From an uncultured Clostridia bacterium (lineage in GTDB: Bacteria > Bacillota > Clostridia > Oscillospirales > Oscillospiraceae), in the NCBI GenBank assembly GCA_946187035.1, contig CAMHPQ010000001.1, forward strand, positions 1-64,000: a stretch of 64,000 nucleotides of DNA, read 5' to 3'. The notes under the pieces are model-generated. The model searched no databases and was not told the origin of the DNA. It saw only the letters and a program-made list of their open reading frames with translations. Shown piece by piece: positions 24,904-32,629 of the stretch. Position 1 is the stretch's first letter. Each line of letters begins with the position of its first letter. The position numbers and the translations under genes were made by a program.

Positions 24904-25333
24904 AGAGCTTTACAGTCAGATCATCACGGAAAACAGCCGCTCCACCCGAAACCGCCGCCCGGTTCCCGGCGCGACCATCTCTCTGGAGGGCGTGAACCCC
25001 AGCTGCGGCGACGACATCACCCTGCAGCTGAGAGTGGAGGACGGCGTGGTGCAGGACGCGGGCTTCATCGGCTCCGGCTGCGCCATCTCCCAGGCCTCCG
25101 CGTCCTTGATGATCGATGACATCATCGGGAAAACCGAAGAAGAGGCCCGCCGATTGATCAAGCTGTTTTTCGGTATGATCAAGGGCGAGGCGGACGGCGA
25201 CGAGCTGGACGATCTGGAGGACGCCGCCGCTCTCCAGGGCATCAGCCACACCCCCGCCAGAGTCAAATGCGCGGTCCTCGCCTGGCACACCTTAGAAGAA
25301 GCCCTCGACGGCAAGCAGCCCGAGGAATTCTGA
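24893..25333 (+). CDS. sufU: Sulfur-transfer protein SufU, TTG start
   Basis: This 146-residue IscU-like protein carries the zinc and sulfur-acceptor residues of SufU: NPSCGDDITL, GSGCAISQASAS, and RVKCAVLAWHTL near the C-terminus. The long insert between the second and third cysteine regions, typical of SufU versus IscU, is present. An in-frame TGA just upstream forces a non-ATG start. TTG at 24893 lies 9 nt after GGGAGG and overlaps sufS by 11 nt. It accepts sulfur from SufS and completes the operon. Confidence 0.95.
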   Translation: MDLKELYSQIITENSRSTRNRRPVPGATISLEGVNPSCGDDITLQLRVEDGVVQDAGFIGSGCAISQASASLMIDDIIGKTEEEARRLIKLFFGMIKGEADGDELDDLEDAAALQGISHTPARVKCAVLAWHTLEEALDGKQPEEF

Positions 25334-25344
25334 TATTCTCCCAA

Positions 25345-25381
25345 CAAAAAACCTGAAGTCCGTGAGACTTCAGGTTTTTTG
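25345..25381. terminator. Bidirectional terminator between sufU and the esterase gene
   Basis: A perfect 10-bp stem (ACCTGAAGTC/GACTTCAGGT) with a 5-nt loop is flanked by AAAAAA and TTTTTT. It can end transcription from both sides. Confidence 0.92.
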
Positions 25382-25383
25382 TG

Positions 25384-26169
25384 TTATTTCAGGATCCATT
25401 GGAGGCCCTTGTGGAGATATTCGTTCCAGAAGAACCAGTCGTGCTTCCCGGGGCCGTCCTCATAGTGGAAGTCGGCATCCTGCTCCGTCAGGAATTTGCG
25501 GAACTGCTGGTTGGAGCCGTAGAGGGCGTCCTCGGTGCCGATGGCCATGTAGATCTTCGGGATCTTCGCGCCGGATTTCTTCAGTTGCAGATACTGATAC
25601 TCCGGGTTCCGGTCGGAGTTTTCGATCCCCTCCAGATCTCCGAACACGTCCTTTACCATCGCCGCCGGCATGACGCCGTCAAACTCCCCCGCAGCCATCG
25701 CGCGGACCCGGAGAGCCGAGGACAGGGCCACGCAGCCGGAATAGGTCTCCGGAAAGGCCAGGGCCGTGTGCAGCGCGCCGTAGCCGCCCATGGAGAGGCC
25801 GCCGATGAGGGTGTTCTCCCGGCTCTGGGCAAACCCAAACACGCTGCGGATATAATAGGGAAGCTCCTTCCCCACAAAGGTGGCGTAATTGCCGCCCTCA
25901 TAGCCCCGATCCAGATAGAAATTGTTGCCGCAGGTGGGCATGAACACCGCCAGATTGTACTGGATGGCCACCTCCTGGGCCACACCGCCGAAGAGCCAGT
26001 CCGTGTCCGTACCGGTGAGCCCGTGGAGCAGGATCAGGGTCTTGGTGGGCCGGTCATAGTGCCGCTTGTCCCGGACCTCCTCCATCTCCACGTCGTTGGG
26101 CAGCACGAAGGAAAAATTCGCGTGCTGCATGATGGATCGGGCGTGAAATTCCATTCTTCCGCTTGCCAT
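25384..26169 (-). CDS. Esterase D/CE1-like alpha/beta hydrolase
   Basis: This 261-residue cytoplasmic hydrolase has the nucleophile elbow GLSMGGYGA (Ser about residue 124), an acid in AIGTEDALY, and the catalytic His in GPGKHDWFFW. The HGLTGTDTDW oxyanion-hole segment is also visible. The architecture matches tributyrin esterase EstA, S-formylglutathione hydrolase and carbohydrate esterase family 1 proteins. There is no signal peptide, so it acts on imported or internal esters, possibly acetylated or feruloylated sugars given the carbohydrate genes nearby. The start has GGGAGG. It is last in a three-gene operon with a phosphoesterase and a BMP-type protein. Confidence 0.87.
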   Translation of the reverse strand: MASGRMEFHARSIMQHANFSFVLPNDVEMEEVRDKRHYDRPTKTLILLHGLTGTDTDWLFGGVAQEVAIQYNLAVFMPTCGNNFYLDRGYEGGNYATFVGKELPYYIRSVFGFAQSRENTLIGGLSMGGYGALHTALAFPETYSGCVALSSALRVRAMAAGEFDGVMPAAMVKDVFGDLEGIENSDRNPEYQYLQLKKSGAKIPKIYMAIGTEDALYGSNQQFRKFLTEQDADFHYEDGPGKHDWFFWNEYLHKGLQWILK

Positions 26170-26181
26170 AGCTTGCCTCCC

Positions 26182-26775
26182 TTATTCAATCGTAAATGCG
26201 TAGTGTCCGCAGGCGTTGATGACCTGCGTGTTCCCGAAGGCCGTCACCCGCGGGATCCTGGTGCCGTAGCTCTGGTGGATGTGACCGTGGAGGAAGTAGC
26301 CGGGCTCGTACCGTTCCAGCAGATCCCGGAAGCATTGAAACCCCCGGTGAGCCATGGTGTCCATGTCGTTTAAGTGCCGCGCCGGGGCGTGGGTCAGAAG
26401 CAGATCAAAGCCGTCCGCCCGCCGGATCTGCGGCGTCACTCTGCGCACTCTCCGTGCCATCTGCCGCTCGGTGTAGAGATAACTCCCCTCCCGATAGCGG
26501 TAAGCGCCGCCCAATCCCACGATCCGGAGGCCGTCGTGGACATAGAGCTTTCCGTCCACGTTGACGCAGCCCTCCGGCGGCGCAGTCTGGTAGCTCTCGT
26601 CGTGGTTCCCCGGCACATACAGCAGCGGGCACCGGGCCATGGTCACCAGAAACTCCAGATAGTTTTTCGGCAGATCCCCGCAGGACAGGATCAGGTCGAA
26701 TTCCCTGAGCTTCCCGGGGGTGTAGTAATCATAGTAATACGGTGAGGTCTGATCAGAGACCGCAAGGATCCGCAT
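26182..26775 (-). CDS. Calcineurin-like metallophosphoesterase with altered first motif
   Basis: The 197-residue protein has the metallophosphoesterase motifs ILSCGDLP (GD), VPGNHDE (GNHD), LLTHAPAR and LHGHIHQS (GHxH). The first motif, normally DxH, reads SDQTSP, so the metal-binding His is replaced by Gln. The same change occurs in a clostridial subgroup I recall but cannot verify here. It may bind one metal differently. It could cleave phosphodiesters or phosphomonoesters; the substrate is unknown. It sits 4 nt after the BMP-type gene. Confidence 0.85.
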   Translation of the reverse strand: MRILAVSDQTSPYYYDYYTPGKLREFDLILSCGDLPKNYLEFLVTMARCPLLYVPGNHDESYQTAPPEGCVNVDGKLYVHDGLRIVGLGGAYRYREGSYLYTERQMARRVRRVTPQIRRADGFDLLLTHAPARHLNDMDTMAHRGFQCFRDLLERYEPGYFLHGHIHQSYGTRIPRVTAFGNTQVINACGHYAFTIE

Positions 26776-26779
26776 ATCC

Positions 26780-28681
26780 TCACCCCCGCGCCTTGTCCAC
26801 GCCCACCATATCCACCGTGGCCTTGGCGACGTCCGTCAGGTCGTTATAAGCGGGGATGGAGCCGTCGATGTTTTCCATGAGTTCCTCCATGCGGATGATC
26901 TGCTCCGGGGTCAGGTCGCCGTCCATCTCGATGGCCTTGCCGGACTGGTTGTAAAGCGGCCCGGTGAAGGGGCGGCAGATGCCGGTTCGCACCGCAGCCT
27001 TCAGGGTCTCGGCCAGCCGGACCACCGGCGGCGGCAGGGTCTCGTTGTATCGGAGATCCACCACCCCGGCGGAGAGGCCCCAGTAGTAGTTCAGGGCCTT
27101 GCTGGTGCCGGTATACTCCTGCTTGGCAGAGTTGGAGCGCACCAGCCGCAGCAGCCGCTCGTAGTAGACGCCCCACTGCCACAGAGGCGTGGCCAGATTC
27201 ACTCTGCCGCTCTCGGTGATCAGGGACAGACCCAGGCTCTCCCGCTCGTCCCGGCCCCAGCGGGTCAGGTCCTGAGAGGAGATGAGCCGCACGCCGCGGT
27301 CCAGCAGGCGCTTTTCCGCCTCCTCGTGGCCGCCGACGCTGGACCACTCCAGCAGGACTCTGGCTCTGGGGTCCACCATCTGCATGCCCAGAGCAAAGGC
27401 GTTGACCCCTGCCACCTGGCCGTAGATGGGGTAGTCCGCCAGATAGCCCACCGGTTCTCCCCCGGCCATGGCCCCGGCGATGGCGCCGATGATGAATTTG
27501 ATCTCATACATCCGGGCGTAATAGGTGCGGATGTAGCGGTGATTCGTATTCAGGGCGCAGTTGAAGAATGTGACCTCCGGGTGCTCCACCGCAGCGCGGA
27601 GGCTGGCGGGCAGCAGACGCGGTGAGGTGGCGAAGATCACCGTGTTTCCGTCCTTGATCGCCTGCTCAATGCAGGCGTCCGGATTCTCAGAGAGCACGTC
27701 AAAATACGCCCTGGTCTCCACCTGCCCCTCCAGGGCCTGCTGGGCATACACGCGCCCCTGCTCGTGGCCTCGGGTCCAGGCAGCATTGTCCGGACTGCCG
27801 TCATAGAGGAAGGCCGCCCGGGTGGGTTTTCCGGAGGGCAGTACCTTCTGGATCAGACCGGTCTTCTCCTCCGGCGGCGTCAGATGGACCTCCACCGGCT
27901 CCGGCTCCTGGCGGAGTACGATCTCCTCCCAGGTCTTTTTTAGAATCTGCTGCATTGCCTCCACGCCCTGAAACTGCAGCGCCTCATAGCCGTAGACCTC
28001 CAGGCAGACCAGCAGCGCGTCACCGGGCAGCAGCGACAGCTTTTCCCCGCCGCAGCGGTCAAAGGCCGTGCGGAAATAATACCACACCGTGCGCAGCCGC
28101 TTCCGCTCGTCCTCGGTCCAGTCCGCGTCCGGCTCCTTGCCCAGCAGGGACAGCAGCGCGGCGTAGCCGCCGGGGCGGGAGAACTCGATCTCGTTGATGC
28201 GGCTTTTGGCATAAAAATCCACAAACTCGAAATACCCGGCGTTCTCCGGCGTCCGCTCCGGCAGAACGCGGATCACATGGGCGGCAATCTGGGGCGCGTC
28301 GAAGAATTTCAGGACGCTGACGCGCTTGTTGCCCTCCTCCACATAGAAGCGGTTCAGGTATTCATAGGCCTTGATGGGCTCCCGAATCCCCTCGGACAGG
28401 TGGGCCTGGCACAGCCGCTCCCATTTGACAGCGAATTCGCTTTTCACATCCATGACGGGCATGAAGTTGGCGGCGAAGGCGTTTTCTCTGGCGCGGGTTT
28501 TCGTGCCCACCACAAAGGCCGACGGCACCTGCACCACACCCAGATCGATCCCGCTGAGGGACTGGGCCGCGGGGATGAAATCATCCAGCACCGGCAGACA
28601 GGGCGACTGGCCCTTGGAGGCTCTGGCGCGGGCCTCCTTCTGGCCGCGTTTGAGGGCTTCCCGATAATAGGCTTCGGACAT
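26780..28681 (-). CDS. Cytosolic BMP/PnrA-like sensor protein with N-terminal ParB/Srx-like domain
   Basis: This 633-residue protein has two parts. Residues about 1-190 include a ParB/sulfiredoxin-like patch (FYVEEGNKRVSVLKFF, then a HVIRVLP strand) and helical surroundings. Residues about 285-560 resemble the BMP/PnrA basic-membrane-protein periplasmic-binding fold: AAFLYDGSPDNAAWTRGHEQG, CIEQAIKDGNTVIFATS, and VGYLADYPIYGQVAGVNAFALG. There is no signal peptide or lipobox, so it is cytosolic rather than a transporter binding protein. That suggests a nucleoside- or sugar-sensing role. It heads an operon with a phosphoesterase and an esterase. It has a GAGAGGA site. Confidence 0.75.
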   Translation of the reverse strand: MSEAYYREALKRGQKEARARASKGQSPCLPVLDDFIPAAQSLSGIDLGVVQVPSAFVVGTKTRARENAFAANFMPVMDVKSEFAVKWERLCQAHLSEGIREPIKAYEYLNRFYVEEGNKRVSVLKFFDAPQIAAHVIRVLPERTPENAGYFEFVDFYAKSRINEIEFSRPGGYAALLSLLGKEPDADWTEDERKRLRTVWYYFRTAFDRCGGEKLSLLPGDALLVCLEVYGYEALQFQGVEAMQQILKKTWEEIVLRQEPEPVEVHLTPPEEKTGLIQKVLPSGKPTRAAFLYDGSPDNAAWTRGHEQGRVYAQQALEGQVETRAYFDVLSENPDACIEQAIKDGNTVIFATSPRLLPASLRAAVEHPEVTFFNCALNTNHRYIRTYYARMYEIKFIIGAIAGAMAGGEPVGYLADYPIYGQVAGVNAFALGMQMVDPRARVLLEWSSVGGHEEAEKRLLDRGVRLISSQDLTRWGRDERESLGLSLITESGRVNLATPLWQWGVYYERLLRLVRSNSAKQEYTGTSKALNYYWGLSAGVVDLRYNETLPPPVVRLAETLKAAVRTGICRPFTGPLYNQSGKAIEMDGDLTPEQIIRMEELMENIDGSIPAYNDLTDVAKATVDMVGVDKARG

Positions 28682-28705
28682 AAGGGTTCCTCTCTTTCGA
28701 GAAAA

Positions 28706-28737
28706 AGGCTCCGGCCTTGTTGATGGGGCCGGAGCCT
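28706..28737 (-). terminator. Terminator after the MsmX-type ATPase gene
   Basis: An 11-bp perfect stem (AGGCTCCGGCC/GGCCGGAGCCT) with a 10-nt loop is followed on the minus strand by TTTTTC. Confidence 0.88.
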
Positions 28738-28758
28738 TTCAGGGGTTAACAGGCGAAC

Positions 28759-29967
28759 TTAGAACTCGTAATTCTTGCAGACAGGCGCGTTGTCCTCGAA
28801 GGACTTCTGGTCGAACCAGATCAGGTTCCGGCCGGTCTCCTTGTCGAAGAGCTGGATCAGCTCGGGCTCGGTGGTGAATTTCACGGTCTTGCCCATGGAG
28901 ACATCCTCCTCCAGGCCCACGGTGGGGATGACCATGACGACCTCGTCGTCGCCGCTGCGGGCGTGGAGGTTGAACTCGCTGCCCAGCATCTCGGAGACCT
29001 CGATGGTGGCGGTCAGGTTGCCCTCGCCCACGGTGATGTGCTGCGGGCGGATGCCGGCAACGATGTCGCAGGCCTGCTGGCCGTTCTGGGCCAGAGCCTT
29101 CTGCTGGAAGTCGGAGAGCTTGAACTTCTCGCCGCGGATCTCGGCATAGTAGACGCCGTTCTCCAGCAGCAGCTTGCAGCCGTCGAAGAAGTTCATGACG
29201 GGCATGCCGATAAAGCCGGCCACAAACAGGTTCACGGGCTTGCCGAAGACTTCCTGGGGAGTGCCGATCTGGTTGACGACGCCGTCCTTCATGATGACGA
29301 TGCGGTCACCCAGGGTCATGGCCTCGGTCTGGTCATGGGTGACGTACATGAAGGTGGTGTCGATGCGCTGGCGGAGCTTGATGATCTCAGCGCGCATCTG
29401 GTTACGGAGCTTGGCGTCCAGGTTGGACAGCGGCTCGTCCATCAGGAACACTTTGGGGTTACGAACCATGGCGCGGCCAATGGCGACACGCTGACGCTGA
29501 CCACCGGACAGAGCCTTGGGCTTGCGCTCCAGGTACTGGGTGATGTCCAGAATCTCGGCCACCTCGGCGACCTTCTTGTCGATCTCCTCCTTGGGCGTGT
29601 TCTTCAGCTTCAGAGCGAAGGCCAGGTTGTCGCGCACGGTCATGTGGGGGTACAGCGCGTAGGACTGGAAGACCATGGCGATGTCGCGGTCTTTGGGCGC
29701 AACGTCGTTGACCAGCTTGCCGTCGATCCACAGCTCGCCGCCGGAGATGTCCTCCAGACCCGCGACCATGCGCAGGGTGGTGGACTTGCCGCAGCCGGAG
29801 GGGCCGACCAGGACAATGAATTCCTTGTCCTTGATGTGCAGGTTCACGTCGTGAACAGCGATGACGCCCTCGTCCGTGACCTCCAGATTCGTCACGCCGG
29901 CGGACTCTTTCTTGCCGTTCATGTGGGGGTAGATCTTCTTCAGGCTTTTCATAATGACTTCAGCCAT
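28759..29967 (-). CDS. msmX: MsmX/UgpC-type sugar ABC transporter ATPase
   Basis: This 402-residue ATPase has Walker A (GPSGCGKST), signature LSGGQRQR, Walker B (VFLMDEPLSNLDAKLR), and a C-terminal TOBE/regulatory domain from about residue 245. A short insert near residue 20 is usual in clostridial members. Proteins of this type energise several CUT1 sugar importers at once. The CUT1 importer encoded at 37-41 kb has no ATPase of its own, so this one is the obvious partner. The start has no clear ribosome-binding site, which is odd for this genome and may reflect coupling to the leader ORF just upstream. Confidence 0.93.
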   Translation of the reverse strand: MAEVIMKSLKKIYPHMNGKKESAGVTNLEVTDEGVIAVHDVNLHIKDKEFIVLVGPSGCGKSTTLRMVAGLEDISGGELWIDGKLVNDVAPKDRDIAMVFQSYALYPHMTVRDNLAFALKLKNTPKEEIDKKVAEVAEILDITQYLERKPKALSGGQRQRVAIGRAMVRNPKVFLMDEPLSNLDAKLRNQMRAEIIKLRQRIDTTFMYVTHDQTEAMTLGDRIVIMKDGVVNQIGTPQEVFGKPVNLFVAGFIGMPVMNFFDGCKLLLENGVYYAEIRGEKFKLSDFQQKALAQNGQQACDIVAGIRPQHITVGEGNLTATIEVSEMLGSEFNLHARSGDDEVVMVIPTVGLEEDVSMGKTVKFTTEPELIQLFDKETGRNLIWFDQKSFEDNAPVCKNYEF

Positions 29968-29985
29968 ACTGCATTGCTCTAACGG

Positions 29986-30075
29986 TCAGGACTCCTCCAA
30001 AACCGCCTCGCGACCGCCCGCTTCGGGGCGCGCCGCATTACGACAGGTCTCCACACTGCCGCACCGCGAGCTCAC
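29986..30075 (-). CDS. Candidate 29-residue leader ORF upstream of msmX
   Basis: This ORF is too short for the track. It starts with GTG, has an ideal AAAGGAGGAAATTCC ribosome-binding site, and ends with TGA 18 nt before the msmX ATG. The msmX start itself lacks a visible site, so ribosomes finishing here could reinitiate there. The predicted peptide is arginine- and glutamate-rich with two cysteines and matches nothing I recognise. It may equally be a spurious ORF beside a 5' leader. Confidence 0.35.
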   Translation of the reverse strand: MSSRCGSVETCRNAARPEAGGREAVLEES

Positions 30076-30207
30076 GGAATTTCCTCCTTTTTTTGTATGT
30101 ACGAACAGCCAAGGAGTGGAGTGGCTGCCCGCCATGGTTTAGTGTGCCGCTTTGGTATGGCGCAGCGGCGGCGCCTGTTTCACCGGAAAACCGGTTTGGC
30201 ACGTTTT

Positions 30208-31170
30208 TCAGCCGAGGATTTTCTCCACCTCGGCGGGCTCCGGCATGGAGCGGATGGCGCCCTTTCTGGTGGTGACCAGATAGGCGGCGGCGTTGGCGAA
30301 GCGCAGCATCTCGGTGAGGGCGGCCTCGTCCATACCCTCGGGCCCGTGCTTCAAAACATGGTGGAGCACGCAGGCGCAGAAGGTGTCCCCCGCGCCGGTG
30401 GTCTCGATGGTGCCGCCCAGGAGAAACGCCGGGACGAAGGCTCTGGCGTCGCCGGACCAGCAGTAGCTGCCGCCGGGGCCTGCAGTGGCGCAGAAGACCT
30501 TGATGTTGGGGTACTTCGCTCTCAAAATCGCGGCGCCCCGGTCAAAGTCCGTCTCGCCGGTCATGAACTCCAGCTCGTTATCGGCAATCTTCAATACATC
30601 GCACTGGCCGAGGCCCCACTCGATCTGGGCTCTGGCCTCCTCCAGATCGCTCCAGAGGGGCGGGCGCAGATTGGGATCGAAGGAGATCCAGGCGCCGGCC
30701 TCTTTGGCCAGCCGTACCGCCTTTTTGGTGGCCGCCCGGACGCCCTCGTGGGTCAGGGACAGGGTGCCGAAGTGGAAGATCCGGGAAGCGGTGATCAGTT
30801 CCTCGGGGAGCTCCTCCTCCGTCAGCAGCATATCGGCTCCGGGATCCCGATAGAAGGAAAAGTCCCGGTCTCCGTTTTCAAAGGTCTTCACAAAGGCCAG
30901 CGTGGTGTGGGCCTTGGGGTCCAGAATCAGGCCGTCGGTGCAGATGTCCGCGTCCTCAACGGTCTGCTTCAGGTCTCTGCCGAAGAAGTCGTCGCCCACC
31001 TTGCCCACAAAGGCGCAGCTGCGGCCCAGCTTCCGGAGCATGGCCAGCACGTTGCAGGGCGCGCCGCCGGGATTGGCCTCAAAGAGAGGATTCCCCTGCT
31101 GGCTGAAACCGCTCGCGGTGAAGTCCACCAGCAGCTCTCCCAGGGCCGTCACATCAAAGCGCTTCTCCAT
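30208..31170 (-). CDS. PfkB-family fructokinase
   Basis: This 320-residue sugar kinase starts at ATG 31170 (MEKRFDVTALGELL), 9 nt after GGAGG. The longer track ORF begins inside GH32. It shows the PfkB glycine-rich N-terminus (GGAPCNVLAML), a substrate-binding region (KVGDDFFG), and the C-terminal signature TTGAGDTFCACVLHH with the catalytic Asp. It would phosphorylate fructose released by the preceding GH32 or amylosucrase enzymes. It is the last gene of the sugar operon and overlaps GH32 by 17 nt. Confidence 0.9.
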   Translation of the reverse strand: MEKRFDVTALGELLVDFTASGFSQQGNPLFEANPGGAPCNVLAMLRKLGRSCAFVGKVGDDFFGRDLKQTVEDADICTDGLILDPKAHTTLAFVKTFENGDRDFSFYRDPGADMLLTEEELPEELITASRIFHFGTLSLTHEGVRAATKKAVRLAKEAGAWISFDPNLRPPLWSDLEEARAQIEWGLGQCDVLKIADNELEFMTGETDFDRGAAILRAKYPNIKVFCATAGPGGSYCWSGDARAFVPAFLLGGTIETTGAGDTFCACVLHHVLKHGPEGMDEAALTEMLRFANAAAYLVTTRKGAIRSMPEPAEVEKILG

Positions 31171-32629
31171 CTTCTGAAACCTCCAGCTCGTAAAAATCCG
31201 CGTCCAGAACCGCCGTGCCCTCCGCCGCGAAGGTGATGTCCCTTGCGGTCTGGGGCGTATAAATCGTGAAGGACGCCGCCTGGGCTCCGTCGTTGACAAA
31301 GAGCTCCAGACTCCAGCGGTCCAGCAGCATCCGCAGCTTCAAAAGCCCGCCGCGCTCCTGCACCCGGAAGCTCCGGACGTTCCGAATCTCCGGCGTGAAG
31401 CCGCTTTTGGCGCGGTTCACGGTGATGGTGCTCTGTTTTCGGTCATAGCAAATGACCGTCTCATGTTCCGAATCCTTCGCTGCGCAGAGCCGAAAGCTGC
31501 TGTAGTCCCCTCTCAGGGTCAGCGTCAGATCCAGACATCTGCCGGAGATCCCCGGCAGCGTCGTCTCTTCCGTGATCAGCACGCATTCCAGATGGTTCGG
31601 GTTTTTGCGATACCGCTCCAGCTCCCGGACCGGGTTCTGGATCAGTCTGCCGTCCTCCACCCGCAGCTCTCTCGGCACGGTCAGCTGACCGAAGAAGGGC
31701 AGCTCCTCCGGGGCCGCGTCCACACTGCCCCAATACTGCATCCAGCCGATCATCACCCGGCGTCCGTCCTCGGTCAGCAGGGTTTGCGGCGCGTAGAAAT
31801 CCAGGCCGTAGTCGATGGTCTGCAGCCGCTCCTCCGTGAGCGTCAGGGTATCCAGGTTCAGATTCCCGATGAGGCAGAGGGTGCAGTTGCCCTCGATGAA
31901 GTCCAGACCGGACTCCGTCATCTCCTGGGGGCTGGTGATCAGCACATGCTTCCCGTTCAGTCGGAACAGATCCGGGCACTCCCACATTCTGCCGTAGCGC
32001 CCTCTGGAGGCGGCCACGGTGCTGCGGTATTCCCAGTGGATCAGATCCTTGCTCTCAAACAGCAGGATCATGCCGCTGCCGTCGGCGGCCCGGTCTCCCA
32101 TGACGGCGAAGAAGGAATCTCCCTCCCGCCAGATCTTCGGATCCCGAAAATCCCGCTTGCTGCCGCCCTCGGGCAGCTTGGAGCCGTCTATGACCGGGTT
32201 TCCTTCATACTTTTCATAGTTCACGCCGTCCCCGAAGGCCAGGCACTGGGTCTGCACCTCGTCGGTGTCGGAGAACTTGTGTACCCCGGTGTAGAGCAGG
32301 GCGTGGCGCCCGTCAGAGAGCTCGATGGCGCTGCCGGAAAAGCAGCCGTCCCGATCCGCCTCGGTATCCGGAGCCATGGCTGCCGGCAGCCGCTCCCAGC
32401 GGATCAGATCCTTCGACTTCACATGTCCCCAGTGCATGGGGCCCCACTGCTTGCTGTAGGGGTGATATTGATAAAACAGGTGATATTCGCCTTTGTAGCG
32501 GGAGAAGCCGTTGGGGTCGTTGATCCAGCCCACGCCGCCGGTCACGTGGAACACCGGCAGCACCTCCGCCGGAACCTCCGGCAGATGGGCGGCCTCAAAA
32601 TCTCTGGCTTTCTGCAGTGCTTCAGACAT
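31154..32629 (-). CDS. GH32 beta-fructofuranosidase / sucrose-6-phosphate hydrolase
   Basis: This 491-residue enzyme has the GH32 catalytic triad: nucleophile Asp in WINDPNG, transition-state Asp in FRDPK, and acid/base Glu in MWECPD. A C-terminal beta-sandwich follows. No signal peptide is present, so it acts in the cytoplasm. The cluster imports sugars through an ABC transporter, without phosphorylation. The true substrate is therefore probably unphosphorylated sucrose or a fructosylated oligosaccharide rather than sucrose-6-phosphate. Its ATG overlaps the end of the amylosucrase gene by 8 nt, with AGGAGGA as site. Confidence 0.92.
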   Translation of the reverse strand: MSEALQKARDFEAAHLPEVPAEVLPVFHVTGGVGWINDPNGFSRYKGEYHLFYQYHPYSKQWGPMHWGHVKSKDLIRWERLPAAMAPDTEADRDGCFSGSAIELSDGRHALLYTGVHKFSDTDEVQTQCLAFGDGVNYEKYEGNPVIDGSKLPEGGSKRDFRDPKIWREGDSFFAVMGDRAADGSGMILLFESKDLIHWEYRSTVAASRGRYGRMWECPDLFRLNGKHVLITSPQEMTESGLDFIEGNCTLCLIGNLNLDTLTLTEERLQTIDYGLDFYAPQTLLTEDGRRVMIGWMQYWGSVDAAPEELPFFGQLTVPRELRVEDGRLIQNPVRELERYRKNPNHLECVLITEETTLPGISGRCLDLTLTLRGDYSSFRLCAAKDSEHETVICYDRKQSTITVNRAKSGFTPEIRNVRSFRVQERGGLLKLRMLLDRWSLELFVNDGAQAASFTIYTPQTARDITFAAEGTAVLDADFYELEVSEDGEAL

